A stretch of DNA of 64,000 nucleotides, taken from positions 62,001 through 126,000 of the forward strand of contig JAHDVF020000437.1 of assembly GCA_022606425.2 (NCBI GenBank), written 5' to 3'. This stretch comes from Lepidostoma basale. Its lineage: Eukaryota; Arthropoda; Insecta; Trichoptera; Lepidostomatidae. Below the pieces are notes generated by a model. It searched no databases, had not been told where the DNA came from, and saw only the letters and a program-made list of their open reading frames with translations. Shown piece by piece: positions 31,426 to 41,214 of the stretch (the first letter of the stretch is position 1; every line of letters starts with the position of its first letter). Made by a program: the position numbers and the translations under genes.

Positions 31426-31720
31426 CCATGGAAAGACATATGCTCGGCGTCATGGACGACTAGCGAGACTGAAGTGGCAATGGGCGGGTCCTGTGGCGAG
31501 ACAACGTGAGGATAGATGGACCCAGAAAATAATAAGGTGGAGACCATGGGAAAATAGGAGAAGCGTCGGCAGGCCGCAAAAAAGGTGGGCCGACGACATT
31601 GCTGCCGCGGGGGGAAATGTGGCTGCAGCTGGCAGAAAATAGAGACGAGTGGAAAGGAAGGGAAGAGGCCTATGTCCAACAGTGGACCGATGAAGGCTGA
31701 CTAAGAAGAAAAAGAAGAAG
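31426..31720 (+). mobile_element. RTE-K LINE 3' end
   Basis: RLARLKWQWAGPVARQREDR, RRSVGRPQKRWADDIAAAGG, end 'tatgtccaacagtggaccga' and a GAA-rich tail. Confidence 0.8.
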
Positions 31721-32327
31721 ATGGATCCAAACCGTGTTAAAATACAAATTGTTTTATTATTATTTTATATCTATTAGTTTAAAATATCTAACCACAAAGC
31801 GAGTGCTTCATCAAATTTAACATATTATGAATTTAAAAATACTAGTTTATTATTACTTACCTTCTACAATATTGTATTTATTATTCAAATTTATTGTAAT
31901 TTGTGAAATATGTAAACTTTTATGGATTTTATGCATTGCATATTGATGATAATAATAACCACAACCACAGAGAATCACAATTTGACAGTTATCAAAAATT
32001 TTGACCATAGATAATTTTGCAAACGCGTAGTTTTATTTCATGCCATAAACAAACACGTCAGTCAAGTTAATGTGCTTTTGCAATGTTCGAGTTCGATATT
32101 TTATAATATGTATTATTTTTCCAATGGGTATTGTGAAAAAAATTATAAGTTTTAGAAATGTATTATAAGTTTTTCCATAATATGTAGGTATTTAAATAAA
32201 ATCTTAAAATCGACAAAAACTAACATGTGTGCTTTTGCTATGTAATTAGGTACCTACGGTGTTATTGATTAAAATATATTTTATAATGAAAACTTATATT
32301 AATGTTACTACAATAAAAGGAATTAAT
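31721..32327. other. No recognised feature
   Basis: AT-rich intronic DNA. Confidence 0.35.
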
Positions 32328-32505
32328 CGGGTGGTGGTCTAGGGGATAGAGCGCTAAGTTCCTGATCCAGGAGACGTGGTTTCAAACCCGGACACGACCA
32401 GATTCCTTCTTCATAATAATGAATTATTTTCTGCTCATATTGAAGATTGTCAAATAAATTCTAATGTCATTGATTTAAATCCGTGGTGTTAGTCTTTTTT
32501 TTAAT
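32328..32505 (+). mobile_element. SINE-1, tRNA-derived, sense copy
   Basis: 'gggtggtggtctagggga' (A box), 'gtggtttcaaacccgg' (B box), 'acgaccagattccttcttca', and end 'gtggtgttagtcttttttt' with an AAT-rich stretch. Confidence 0.8.
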
Positions 32506-32679
32506 AATAATAATAATTTATGGAGAAAAAAGTACAAATTTCGAAATATTTCATTTTTATTGTATGTTTCATTTATCTATAATACTTTATTCATAGAAAG
32601 GAGTTTTTCTTCCGAAGATGCCAATATGCAAAGAAGTATTAATCAAATGAATAGCCAATCACAGGTTAAGATAATCGTT

Positions 32680-32770
32680 GCAAAAGAAGGTAGCTCGTGC
32701 AACTTTAATTCTGCATTTTATTTCAATGTCCGGGTCACTAAAGCGCTTGACCCGGACATTGAAATAATGG
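32680..32770. mobile_element. RTE-H microinversion forming an 18-bp hairpin
   Basis: ATTTCAATGTCCGGGTCA and its exact reverse complement are separated by 10 bases (32721-32766). The sense side encodes ALDPDIEI, matching the SLDPDVEI of RTE-H at 11225; the other side is the same element inverted. Confidence 0.65.
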
Positions 32771-32919
32771 TCTAATAATTTATAATTATTATTCTATGCA
32801 AGGTACATAAGAATTTTGTAAAAATGGCAAAAAACCATAGATACTTAACGCATACTAAAAAAATGTTTTACTATTGGTGATTACCTCACTGTAAATTATG
32901 TGAAACCATTAAAAATGAT

Positions 32920-33125
32920 GAAAAACTCCATATTAAATATTTGATACGAATGAAAACGTCTGTATTCTAGAAGTTTTATTATATTTTATGGGAATGACAC
33001 GTTTCGCCTTGAAGCGGCACTAAAAAATGTTTCATTATCAGGGCATTTTATAATGCTTTAGCAAGGCGAAACATGCCATTCTCCTAAAACGGACCTTTTT
33101 CATTCGTATTAATTATGAAAATCAT
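32920..33125. repeat. Foldback family M copy
   Basis: Arms 'gtttcgccttgaagcggcac' and 'tttagcaaggcgaaacatgc', outer 'aatgaaaacgtctgtattct' and 'tttttcattcgtattaatta'. Confidence 0.75.
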
Positions 33126-33239
33126 AAGATAATTATTTTAAAGATATCCTGATGATGTGTATTTATTTTTTAAGATAATTAATGCACAATCATCGCTTTA
33201 CCAGGATAATGAAAAGTAACGAAACAATTTTTTTTTCAG

Positions 33240-33406
33240 ATAAGGATCACATCCAGGGTCGCAGCAGTCCTCGAAGCACCCTGCTGAAGGGAGGAGAATG
33301 CCCTTCTTGTCCGGCCTGTCGCCCCTCTGCACTGCATTCCCCGCAACAATCCCTCCAGCCAGGCCTGGTCACCGGAGAAAACAACAATAAAATTCCGACA
33401 CCTTAA
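33240..33406 (+). CDS. Host gene, terminal coding exon
   Basis: An excellent polypyrimidine acceptor ('ttttttttcag', AG at 33238-33239) precedes 'ataaggatcac'. The single base left from exon 2 plus 'at' makes Asp, and the frame stays open for 54 codons to TAA at 33404-33406. Residues: DKDHIQGRSSPRSTLLKG, then GGECPSCPACRPSALHSP with a CxxCxxC cluster, QQSLQPGLVTGENNN and KIPTP at the end. Three cysteines two apart could bind metal, but three ligands alone do not define a zinc finger. The exon is GC-rich between AT-rich flanks and matches no repeat. Polyadenylation signals follow within about 30 bp. Gene identity remains unknown. Confidence 0.78.
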
Positions 33407-33429
33407 TTTTTTTATTATAATCAAAATAC

Positions 33430-33452
33430 AAAATAAATAAATAAAATAAAAT
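33430..33452 (+). terminator. Candidate polyadenylation signals of the host gene
   Basis: Overlapping AATAAA hexamers ('aaataaataaataaaataaa') lie 25-45 bp after the stop codon. Confidence 0.5.
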
Positions 33453-33534
33453 TCAAAATAGTGAATAATGCTAATACAACATATCATCAGAATTGATTAT
33501 AATAAAATGTCTTTTAAATCAATAATTTCCGCAT

Positions 33535-33960
33535 AGAACTGGCAGAAGAAGGATGAGAGCAGAGTAAGTGCGGTAGAGGTGTATGTGTGGTGAAACAATC
33601 TACGATAGAATTTCAAATGCTGATATAAGGAAGGAATGAAGAGCGGAAGAAAATATTATGATCAAAATTATGAAAGGAATATGGACACATGGAACACATA
33701 GATGAAGCAAGAATGGTTAAGAAAGTATACATTAACAGAGTGAAAGGAGTATGGAGTCGTGGAAGATCGAGGAAAACATGTCATGACCAAAATAATAAAA
33801 TTTTAATGGTCCGCCATGTTAGAAGTCGAAAGAATCGACGTGTGTGTGACTCGCTATATGAATGTGGAGGAAGCTAGAGACGTGTGTCAGGATCGAGTAG
33901 TTTGGCAGTCCATTCTCTCTGCCTACCCCTTCGGAGAAGCAGCTTGATGGTTTGTTGTTG
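33535..33960 (+). mobile_element. RTE-A sense copy, TTG-tailed
   Basis: 'aactggcagaagaaggatga' start, MEHIDEARMVKKVYINRVKG, RKTCHDQNNKILMVRHVRS, terminal 'cctaccccttcggagaagca' and (TTG)n. Frameshifted. Confidence 0.8.
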
Positions 33961-33984
33961 TTGTATTAATAGTTTCCGTATTAT

Positions 33985-34105
33985 GATGAAAAATTGACTT
34001 ACGTGCGTGTTACGATGTATGAATACGTCATAATAGAGCAATGTTGCGGTCCATCCTCTCTGCCTACTCCTCCGAAGAAGCAGCATGATGGTTAGTTAGT
34101 GATTA
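33985..34105 (+). mobile_element. RTE-A 3' fragment, TTAG-tailed
   Basis: 'cgtgcgtgttacgatgtatg', 'tctgcctactcctccgaaga', 'gatggttagttagt'. Confidence 0.7.
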
Positions 34106-34764
34106 GTCCATTATTTTATTTTTGGTAATTTTTTAAAATAATTTATTTTTTGGTATTGTGTTTTATTCTTTTTTAAATTGGTACAGATTAAACTTAAAAT
34201 AAAAGTCCTATAGTCAAATGTATAGTAAATTAGGTCGATTTGTAAATATAATAAAAACATTTTAATTTGTAAATACTTTTGATTGTTTTTTAAATACAAT
34301 AATTGTTTTGCATTTTCGATTGGCATTGTTGTATAATTTTACTTTTAAAATAATTTTTTAAATGTTTCTTATAGTTATGTTTATAAAAAACCTGCATTAT
34401 TCATTTACAAGGAGTATATAACAAATCTATTATATTATAATATAAACATTAAAATTATACAAAAAATACAGACAATTCAGTTTTTCTTCTATATTCGAAT
34501 TCACTTTGTGTTGTGGATTCATATTTGGATAAACATAACTGCACTTAGTATTTTTACAACACTTTATTTCACTTTTCCTGTGACATGTTTTGACAAAGCC
34601 TAACGCATCATTTTTCGTTGAACAAAATGTTACAATTATAAGTGCAGTTATATTTATTAAAAAATCAGTTTATTTCGTTATATCGAAATAAAGTTGGTAA
34701 AAACAATCTCTTAATTTAAAAAAATCTGTTAACCTGTATGTTTAAGGATTTATAAAATATGTTA
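34106..34764. other. No recognised feature
   Basis: Very AT-rich; ORFs here are compositional. Confidence 0.35.
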
Positions 34765-35605
34765 AATTTAATAGTTCATTGTTTTGGCTGAAACACTATG
34801 ATACCTACTTCAACATTATAAAACTTTGTTTTAATGTATCACAATTTTTTTTTTAAATTTTGGTGACAACTGTTTCGACAACCTATGTTGGTCTAACAAT
34901 AATCATCAGGTTTAACAATAATACGTAAAATGTAGCTTCGTGTTTTTTCGAACCTTAATGTGTATTTGTTCCTATGTCAATTTGAATAATTTCTTTGATA
35001 TGATTTTGAAGTTCTTGCTGGAGTTGAGTTAGGCACCTACATAAGTTAGTTAAAATAACGGTTAGTTACTATTTATAGGAGAACATATCAAAAGGTAGAA
35101 AAAACTAATTCAACTTCAGCAAAAACTTCAAAATTATAATCAAATGATTTGACTGAAATCTCTTGATGGAAGCTCATTTTAAATAATAATTTAAATGAAT
35201 GTGAATCATCTTGAATACCTGTAATAGCAATATTGCAATTCAGTTAAATTTACATAAATATTTAAAGATTTTTTTTGTATAGAATCCTGTTTACCACCAT
35301 TATCTATGTACAATATATATAAAGGACTCGGTTTGCAATAGTGTCACCAGTTTGTCGATGCAAGCGAGCCTGGTGAAACCGGTTTATTTAATTATTATTT
35401 AAAATTATGTATAAAAGAAATTATTGACATAGGAACAAATATACACAAAGGTTGGAAAAATCACGAAATTTTAACAGTTGATATATTATTGTAACATCTG
35501 ATGATGTCAACATAGGTTGACGAAACAGCTCTCGCGAAAAATAAAAATAAAATCGTGATACATAAAAATGAAGTTTTATATTTTAACAGTTAATAAAGTT
35601 ACATT
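34765..35605. mobile_element. Foldback element with inverted hammerhead-like ends
   Basis: The left end (34765-34925) and right end (35465-35605) are inverted copies: 'aactgtttcgacaacctatg' against 'cataggttgacgaaacagct', with shared 'gtatcac' and 'ataaaact'. Each carries a hammerhead-like block pointing outward (minus 34909-34865; plus 35498-35533). The centre holds a further, CCGG-family block at about 35345-35385. Confidence 0.65.
35490..35560 (+). ncRNA. Hammerhead-like motif with perfect CTGATGA core (CAGCTG family)
   Basis: CTGATGA (35498-35504), T, GTCAAC - ATAG - GTTGAC helix II, GAAA (35522-35525), CAGCTC (palindrome changed in its last base), TC, then GCGAAAAATAAAAATAAAA. The upstream GTAACAT can pair with GTGATAC at 35553 on with one mismatch. 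The core is the best in the window. The extra T after A9 and the weak inner helix I argue for low activity. Confidence 0.6.
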
Positions 35606-36095
35606 TAATTATTTCCGACGATAAGAGCAATGAAGATAAATTATTTTAGATACATCATTTGTAAATAACGATAGAGATGTTGCATCTTATCTTGAAGGGA
35701 TTCGTCGAACGACGTCATAAATCTTGAAAACCTTTGTATTTGGTTAATTTAGACGTCTTCCGACTATTTTTACGGATTATGGTAGTCAACTACAATATAA
35801 ACCAATTTTCACGAGGAAGTGGTATCATGAAAAGATCATTTGTTAATAGAAATATGTTAGAAATATTTAAGTCATATTAAATTTCGAAGTAAAACTTTAA
35901 ATGTTTATATGAAAATGTAGAGTGTATCTAGTCAAAAATACATATCACAATGAACGTAACTAGTTGAAAAAATAATGTTTAGAATAGTAATTAAGTTTTG
36001 ATCGATGTAAAAATTAAACTGATACAAAAATATGGGCTAAGTATCACGAAAGGATTAATTTTTATCTTTCTAATAACTCAGCCATCGTCATATTA
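35606..36095. other. No recognised feature
   Basis: AT-rich; no gene. Confidence 0.35.
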
Positions 36096-36300
36096 ATTTA
36101 AGATTATTTCTGACTGTAATACGCCTGTAATACACCTCGCGGGCGATGCGATCGGGAGCTCCATTTTTTACGGCTGCCAAACCGACACTGAGCGACAGTG
36201 TTGCCGGATCGCACGTAACAGCGATCGGTGCGCCCGTTGCAAACAGGGAAACTTATTTTACAGACAATCCTCGTATTTAGGTTCAGCGCAATCACGGCAG
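36096..36300. promoter_or_regulatory. GC-rich noncoding island
   Basis: 'cacctcgcgggcgatgcgat' to 'cgatcggtgcgcccgttgca'. No repeat match; possible conserved element 3' of the host gene. Confidence 0.3.
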
Positions 36301-36469
36301 TCTATCCAGGCTTTTTTTATAGCATCTTTAATGTGGTTATTGTGTCTTATATACTGTAAAACGACCCATTTATCAACAAAAAAAAATGCCGAATATTTAT
36401 TGTAATTATCCATTTGCCATGTTGTAATGGAGATATAGGTGTTTTAGTACCAAATGTCTTTCTCTAAAT

Positions 36470-36560
36470 CTTCTTCTTCTTTCTGTGTCCTGTCAGGTCT
36501 CCCTATCGTTGACTATCACCCTAAAGTGATGACCTGGTGAAAATTAACCAGAGTGGTATC
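36470..36560 (-). mobile_element. RTE-E remnant
   Basis: 'tgtgtcctgtcaggtctccc' and 'gttgactatcacc' match the antisense RTE-E end at 7980-8015 and 49263-49300. Confidence 0.5.
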
Positions 36561-37180
36561 CCCTTGCCTTCTCTGGAGAATTTTCTGTCGGGGTTACCTT
36601 TCCTTAGCTGGGTGTATCCAGTTTTATGGCGCTGGAAGCTCGCCAATCGTCCTCTCTCTATCTGCTATGGCACTAAGTAATATGTGTCACATTGCCCGGA
36701 GTTCGCGGGGTCTTTAAAAGACCTCTCGTGGACGCTAGAGTTGGACTTGATAGTAGTGTTGCTATTGTAAATGCAACATGGCGCCTTACGACATTTTGTA
36801 GAGGCATACTTTCCAGCAAAACATACCCCGTCGTAGCCCTACTACCCTTTTGAACCCCAATAAACAAATCATTTTAAAATACAAATTTATTTATATACTT
36901 TAATCCCTTCTGACCTTTGGCCCATACTTTATATATTATAAAATTATATAGTCTGTCAAAAAATCTATGTAAGACAATTATATATTGTAATGCACACATA
37001 GTAATTATTCTGTTTTTTTTGTGTGTTTATTTATTGACAATTTTGAATTAAAACTGCATTGTGGCAGTCCATATATTTTAAATAATAGTGTTTTATTTTT
37101 GAAATGAAAAATTTAATCAAATTTAACTATAGATTTTTCTTGAATATTTTAATACAATCTTCTTCATTATTAAGATAATC
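36561..37180. other. No recognised feature
   Basis: A mixed-composition stretch at 36600-36860, then AT-rich DNA; no assignable gene. Confidence 0.35.
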
Positions 37181-37214
37181 AAATGATTTTACTAAAATCT
37201 CTTGACGGATGTTC

Positions 37215-37432
37215 ATTTTAAATAATAATTAAATAAAACGATGTTTTTTAACTACATACTTCCACTTTTGTCTTTATTTCGACAGCGACCGGTTTCGCCA
37301 GGCTCGCTGGTGTCACAGACTGATGTCGTTTGGTGACCAGTCTGTCGATACCAGCGAAACCGGTCGCTGTCGAAATAAAGACAAAAGTGGAAGTTGTAAA
37401 AAAAAACATCGTTTTATTTTGTTTTTATTCTT
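37215..37432. repeat. Foldback with CCGG-family hammerhead-like arms
   Basis: Inverted arms: 'cttttgtctttatttcgaca' and 'tgtcgaaataaagacaaaag', enclosing GACCGGTTTCGCC / GCGAAACCGGTC. Consensus with 42010-42090 and 35345-35385: CTGTCGA, T, GCCAG-CGAG-CCTGGC, GAAA, CCGG, TC. The right arm has lost most of helix II. Confidence 0.65.
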
Positions 37433-37436
37433 CATT

Positions 37437-38205
37437 ATTGTAGACCTATGTGGTCTGTTATCAAGAGTGTTGCTCCTCCTGTGAAGTTGATTCCCAGCTG
37501 TCCTTCCATCTTTTAGGAGGTCTTCCACGAGGACGAGTCGTGTGAGGCTGATTATGTAGTGCAATATATGGGAGTCTGGTGGTGTCCATTCTTTGGATAT
37601 GACCGTACCAGTCCCTCCTTCGCTGTCTCTTCTTCTCTGGTTTCAATCCTGGGATTGGTTTGCAGTAATTTCCTCTATTCTTCTCTTCCATTCTTCTCTG
37701 TCTTGTGCGTTTTTGAAATCTGCATATGATGAGCAGCGCACGTCCACCAACAGGTCCTCCAGGTACCCTCGGCGTAGGCGTCCCCTAGAGTTTGTCTCCT
37801 CGGTCATACCCTCCATTATGGCATGCAAGAGACCTTCTTGACGTATTACATGGCCGATCCATCTTGCACGCCTTTCGGACAAGGTCCTGAGCAGGTGCCT
37901 TCCTCCTTCGATTCCTTGAAGAACTTCCTCATTCGTGATGTGGTCTCTCCAGGAAATTCCTAAGAGTCTTCTATAGGACCACATCTCAAAAGCCTCTAGT
38001 TTCCGCTTATCCCTTTCGGATAGGCACCATGTCCCGCAACTGTACATCAAGACTCGCTGTCTACTCCATCTTATAATATCCTCAACCTCACATATCTCTC
38101 TAATTCTGTTGTTCACGCGATCGCTCAGTGTCTGGTCTGCTATCGTTCTCAGTGTATTCATCTCGGAAGTTTTAAGAACTTGTTTGTTTCTGACTGTCCT
38201 GATTG
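37437..38205 (-). mobile_element. RTE-H LINE hosting an RTE-F insertion
   Basis: RTE-H coding at 38161-38060 (LSDRVNNRIREICEVEDIIR) and again at 37626-37440 (RDWYGHIQRMDTTRLPYIAL, TRPRGRPPKRWKDSWEST). RTE-F lies between them. Confidence 0.8.
37630..38058 (-). mobile_element. RTE-F LINE nested in RTE-H
   Basis: Minus: TWCLSERDKRKLEAFEMWSY, RRLLGISWRDHITNEEVLQG, RWIGHVIRQEGLLHAIMEGM, end ANQSQD and stop. The flanks 'cgctgtctcttc' and 'cgctgtctactc' look like a TSD. Confidence 0.8.
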
Positions 38206-38504
38206 ATAAACATAATCAATTTTTAATTTATTTGACTAATAGCTTTCATTAATAACGGGGATACTATAATAATGCTCCAAAGATGTGAATCATATATGCA
38301 TGTTTTTTAAAAGATTTTTTCGTGTATTTTATTTACGTTGAAATTGTAAATATATGTACTAATGATATAATTATGTATCTACAAATATAGTTACTAATTT
38401 TAATATAGTATCAACAATTTATAGCTCAATTAGCAAATCAATAAACGGCATTAATAATATAAACAATTTTTTTAATTTTCATTAATTTTACACATATTAT
38501 TAAC
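38206..38504. other. AT-rich, no feature
   Basis: No gene or repeat assigned. Confidence 0.35.
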
Positions 38505-38905
38505 TTTTTTATTTCTCTGAAATGGTAAGCAGAGATGTTATACCTCCATACATTCCCTGTCATAACCAGTGGCGGTACTCCCATAGAAGCTTAGAAGCCC
38601 GGCTTGCGTAAGAAATTTTGAATCAAATCCCCCAAATTTAAGTAATCATGCCGCCGCATAAACCAAAAACCCACCAAATCACCTTCCAACAATGTTCACA
38701 TGAGAGGAATAGCCACAAGAGCTGAACCTCTGTAAGACAGAAGAGGTTTTGAATTCAAATTTCATACGCAAGCCGGGCTTCTGGGCTTCTATGGGACTAC
38801 CGCCACTGATCATAGCATACTTTTCTTCCCTTTTCAACATTCATTCATCGTGTCATATATGAAGCCGATACGTGGCCAAATATGTTTTCTTCGGTCAACA
38901 TCGAT
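38505..38905 (-). mobile_element. RTE-A antisense fragment split by a hAT MITE
   Basis: 'gaaatggtaagcagagatgt' and 'cattccctgtcata' resume as 'catagcatacttttcttccc' and 'cattcattcatcgtgtcata' after the MITE. Confidence 0.65.
38559..38816. mobile_element. hAT-like MITE, 242 bp, with long TIRs
   Basis: The element spans 38567-38808. TIRs of about 44 bp: CAGTGGCGGTACTCCCATAG and, reversed, CAGTGGCGGTAGTCCCATAG, continuing through 'gaagcccggcttgcgta'. The 8-bp flanks GTCATAAC and ATCATAGC are imperfect TSDs. Confidence 0.8.
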
Positions 38906-38984
38906 TTCGTGGTATATTCGCATTTTTAACGTAGGTACGCTTTATTTAGAATTTTTTAATAATTATTATTTTTAATTCATTATT

Positions 38985-39605
38985 ATTTTGTTCATAACAC
39001 TTTCGCGTTCGTTATTTCGCATTTGGCAGTCAATAATCGATATTGCCTTAGAAAGGCGAAACATGTTACTCTCATAAATATTCACGTTATTTTCAGTTGC
39101 ATGATACTTTCAGTGAACACACTTTTCAAATTCATTAAAATCATTTTATTAGCTGGTTCATAACGCTTTCGCAGTTATTTCGCATTTTACAGTCAATAAT
39201 CGATATTTCCTTAGAAAGGCGAAACATGTTACTCTCATAAAATATTCATGTTACTTTTAGTGAATATACTTTTTAAATTCATTAAATTAATTTTATTAGT
39301 TTGTGCATAACGCTTCCGCTTTCGTTAATTCGCATTTGGTAGACAATAATCAATATTGCATTAGAAAGGTGAAACATGTTACTCTCACAAAAAACTTTCA
39401 CGTTACTTTCAGATGCATGTTACTTTCAGCGAATATTCTTTTTAAATTCATTAAAATGATTTTATTAGTTTGTTCATAACGCTTTCTCATTCGTTAATTC
39501 GCATTTGGCAGACAATAATCGATATTGCCTTAGAAAGGCGAAACATGTTACTGTCATAAAATATTCAAGTTACTTTTTTAGATGCATGTTACTTTCAGTA
39601 AATAT
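38985..39605 (+). repeat. Four-unit tandem array carrying family-M hammerhead-like block
   Basis: Units of about 150-169 bp; the GAAACATG block starts at 39058, 39221, 39371 and 39540. Each unit has 'ttcataacgctttc', 'aataatcgatattgcctta', 'gaaaggcgaaacatgttact' and 'attttattagtttg'. GCCTT-AGA-AAGGC forms helix II before GAAA-CATG-TT. Confidence 0.8.
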
Positions 39606-39729
39606 ATTATACTTTGTCATTAATATTATATTTTAATATATGTAGTTTTACTCAATTGTTCAAGAAGGATCAAAATATACAAGATAAAAATAGTGATTCC
39701 AGAACTACGAACATATTTAATAATATTGT

Positions 39730-39935
39730 TAGAGATCCTTTTCTATACCGTCTGACTGTATTCTGACGGTAGGTACCCTGTAATCCCCTGGCGACGCTGG
39801 TAGTTAGGAACCTAAATAGAATAAGGGGCTGCAGCGTCCCTAATCCGCGAACACTTGGCGATTTGTTGTTGTTCCCTCCCCATACGCTACACACTATACC
39901 ACCATATTACACCGTGTCTCCCTGTCTGGACCCTG
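39730..39935. other. Unclassified GC-richer repeat-like segment
   Basis: 'tattctgacggtaggtaccc', 'aggggctgcagcgtccctaa', 'gtgtctccctgtctggaccc'. It may be the antisense end of another LINE; no second copy in the window. Confidence 0.3.
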
Positions 39936-40039
39936 CATCTAAAATGTTCTACGTGGGCTACAAAAATATTTTAGTTACTTTTATTTTGCATTTAATTTGA
40001 ATATATTATATTATTTATTGGTTTTTGAACAATATATTA

Positions 40040-40330
40040 ATTTGGGACATGCTAGGGAACAATAGCCTACAGATAATAAAGTATCACATTTACCCATTTC
40101 GTCAGATTTATCAGGGGATTCTTTGGGAATTCCGTCATCTTGGAGGGTATCCATCTTTATGTTCCAGATAGTTATCTTCGATAGCGTCAGCACAGACACA
40201 GAACCAACCTGCCTCTGGTGATGTCGGTGGGGAGAGCATTCAAACTGCTTAACATGATCGCTTCGGAGATCGACGTTTTACATATTAGTGAAAGTACCTA
40301 CGTTCAGAAGATAAATACCAGATATAGTAA
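40040..40330 (+). mobile_element. CR1-B C-terminal fragment, sense
   Basis: Coding for 'GNSVILEGIHLYVPD', 'TNLPLVMSVGRAFKLLNMIA', 'SEIDVLHISES', matching the copies at 5319-5600 and 52650-52860. Confidence 0.8.
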
Positions 40331-40436
40331 AGCGATGCTTGGACACCGTACTAATTATTCTTTTAAATAAAACATATCGAACTATTTTGCCCTAAAAATC
40401 CTTATCCTATACATATATTACATACTCGTATATGCG

Positions 40437-40745
40437 ACTCTCTCTCTCTCTCTCTCTTTCAATCCTGGGATTGGTTTGCAGCAATTTCCTCTATTCTTCT
40501 CTTCCATTCTTCCCTGTATTGTGCGGCTCTTTTGAAATCTGCATATGATGAGCAGCGCACGTCCACCAACAGGTCCTCCAGATACTCTTGGCGTGGGCGT
40601 CCCCTAGAGTTTGTCCCCTCGGTCATACCCTCCATTATGGCATGCAAGAGGCCTTCTTGTCGTATTACATAGCCGATCCATCTTGCACGACTTTCGGACA
40701 AGGTCCTGAGCAGGTGCCTTCCTCCTGGAGAACCTCCTCATTTGT
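40437..40745 (-). mobile_element. RTE-F LINE 3' end with (GA)n tail
   Basis: Minus: SRARWIGYVIRQEGLLHAIM, RGRPRQEYLEDLLVDVRCSS, AANQSQD stop. A (CT)n run at 40437-40458 abuts the antisense 3' end. Confidence 0.8.
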
Positions 40746-40974
40746 AATGTATTGTACTAAAAATTAGATTTAAAAATTGACAACTAATAGTAAATAACTT
40801 AGAACCATTCAAGTACAAGTCATGCTGTATCTACATAATGTTGATTTCTCTATCGTGGTCGGAAGAGGACCGTAAAAATCTAGCATACTTTGAGACGCTG
40901 TAACAAGGCACCTAATCCAAAGTTTTTTTTCATGCGTCATTTCATTTGAAGATCAAGGTATTTGAATCAGGTCT

Positions 40975-41090
40975 TTTCGACAACAACAACAACAACAAAC
41001 CATCACGCCGTTTCTCCGCAGGGGTAGGCAGAGAGAAAGGACCGCCACACTACTCTATCCTGAAATACCTCTCTAGCTTCCGAAGATGAA
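40975..41090 (-). mobile_element. RTE-A 3' end, TTG-tailed, antisense
   Basis: (CAA)n at 40981-40998, 'ccatcacgccgtttctccgc', 'actctatcctgaaatacctc'. Confidence 0.75.
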
Positions 41091-41214
41091 GGTTACGGCA
41101 TTTGTGATAATGTTGATGAGGAATTACTAAATATACCCTTGATATTAAATTAGTCAATGCAAGAATTGTGTTTTCTATATAATTTATTTCGTTTGAATAA
41201 CTAGTCAAATTAGT

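Larger units (their letters stand above)
25363..33239 (+). other. Large intron between host exons 2 and 3
   Basis: 7877 bp, GT...AG, phase 1. It contains LINEs, a Harbinger remnant, SINE-1, SINE-3, hammerhead-like blocks and a GC-rich island at 29330-29640. Confidence 0.7.

Noticed and set aside
32333..32400. tRNA-like head as a functional tRNA gene
   Set aside because: The acceptor stem does not close and the same head is joined to the same unrelated body at 1856-2044; it is a SINE.
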